A DNA stretch of 37,042 nucleotides from Candidatus Avoscillospira stercorigallinarum (GTDB lineage Bacteria > Bacillota > Clostridia > Oscillospirales > Oscillospiraceae): the NCBI GenBank assembly GCA_018713205.1, contig DVFN01000051.1, positions 1-37,042 of the forward strand. Reading direction: 5' to 3'. Positions 36,876-37,042 of the stretch are shown here, piece by piece. The notes beneath the pieces were generated by a model, which was given only the letters and a program-made list of their open reading frames with translations, was not told where the DNA came from and ran no database searches. How positions within the stretch are numbered: the first letter of the stretch is position 1; each line of letters starts with the position of its first letter. The translations under genes were made by a program, and so were the position numbers.

Positions 36876-37042
36876 TAAGGCAGCACCGCACAATTTGGCA
36901 AGAGCATTCGACCAAAGATTTTGCCTCATACGAAAGTTATAAAAGGGCGGGAATACTGTATGTATTTCCCCCTTTTATAACTGCACGGATGGGGCAAAAG
37001 ATTGGGCGAAGGCCGCAGACACAATTGTGCGGTGATGCCCTA
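36876..37042. mobile_element. Palindromic MITE-like element (reaches the window end)
   Basis: 20-bp terminal inverted repeats lie at 36876-36895 and 37023-37042, matching at 18 positions. Inside, AGTTATAAAAGGG (36935-36947) pairs with CCCTTTTATAACT (36970-36982), and further pairs lie around them, so nearly the whole 167 bp folds as one imperfect hairpin. There is no reading frame. This fits a miniature inverted-repeat element. The right boundary may lie beyond the window. Confidence 0.6.

Overview
The window holds one nearly complete temperate phage genome (about 34 kb, roughly 499-34431) integrated in the 3' half of a proline tRNA gene. It is followed by about 2.6 kb of flanking DNA that looks like a second, smaller element in the same tRNA site. 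GC-rich coding DNA, AGGAGG ribosome sites, PBSX/Xkd-type tail genes and an LC3/LL-H-like holin point to a Bacillota host, most likely a gut clostridium of the Oscillospiraceae type. That host call is an inference from gene style, not from a marker gene.

Layout. 1-469: bacterial flank with hairpins and at most tiny genes. 470-546: intact tRNA-Pro(GGG). 499-547 and 34383-34431 are an identical 49-bp direct repeat (attL/attR). From the left end the minus-strand late genes read, in reverse order of transcription: endolysin, holins, receptor-binding and carbohydrate-binding tail proteins, baseplate (XkdU, XkdT, XkdS, XkdR, XkdQ, XkdP), tape measure, tail chaperone with a -1 frameshift site, tube, sheath, neck genes, HK97-type major capsid, prohead protease, portal, terminase large and small subunits, HNH nuclease and a tRNA-Met/Ile(CAT). 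This is a contractile-tail phage (myovirus morphology) with an HK97-type head. 24158-29753 is the early and middle region on the same strand: late regulator, resolvase-like DUF1064, DnaD-like replication protein, SSB, AbrB-like regulator, small DNA-binding proteins, and tRNA-Gly and tRNA-Phe genes.

29898-30618 is the lysis-lysogeny switch: divergent Cro-like and CI-like genes around repeated 12-bp operators that overlap the leftward promoter. 30921-34029 (plus strand) is the lysogeny side: a membrane-anchored coiled-coil protein with a GIY-YIG (T5orf172) domain, a lipoprotein translationally coupled to it, and a tyrosine integrase with an N-terminal zinc ribbon.

34432-37042 lies outside attR. 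It carries a lipoprotein, an XRE regulator, a PH-domain protein and, most notably, a complete type III toxin-antitoxin locus: promoter, three 36-nt ToxI-like RNA repeats whose hairpins co-vary, a terminator, and a ToxN/AbiQ-family endoribonuclease. The segment starts with its own copy of the tRNA 3' end, terminator and 11-bp tandem repeats. It ends at a degenerate third copy of the tRNA 3' end (29 of 36 bases) at 36817-36852, just before a palindromic MITE-like repeat. The simplest reading is a tRNA-Pro integration hot spot holding a prophage next to a decayed or satellite-like island that carries abortive-infection defence.
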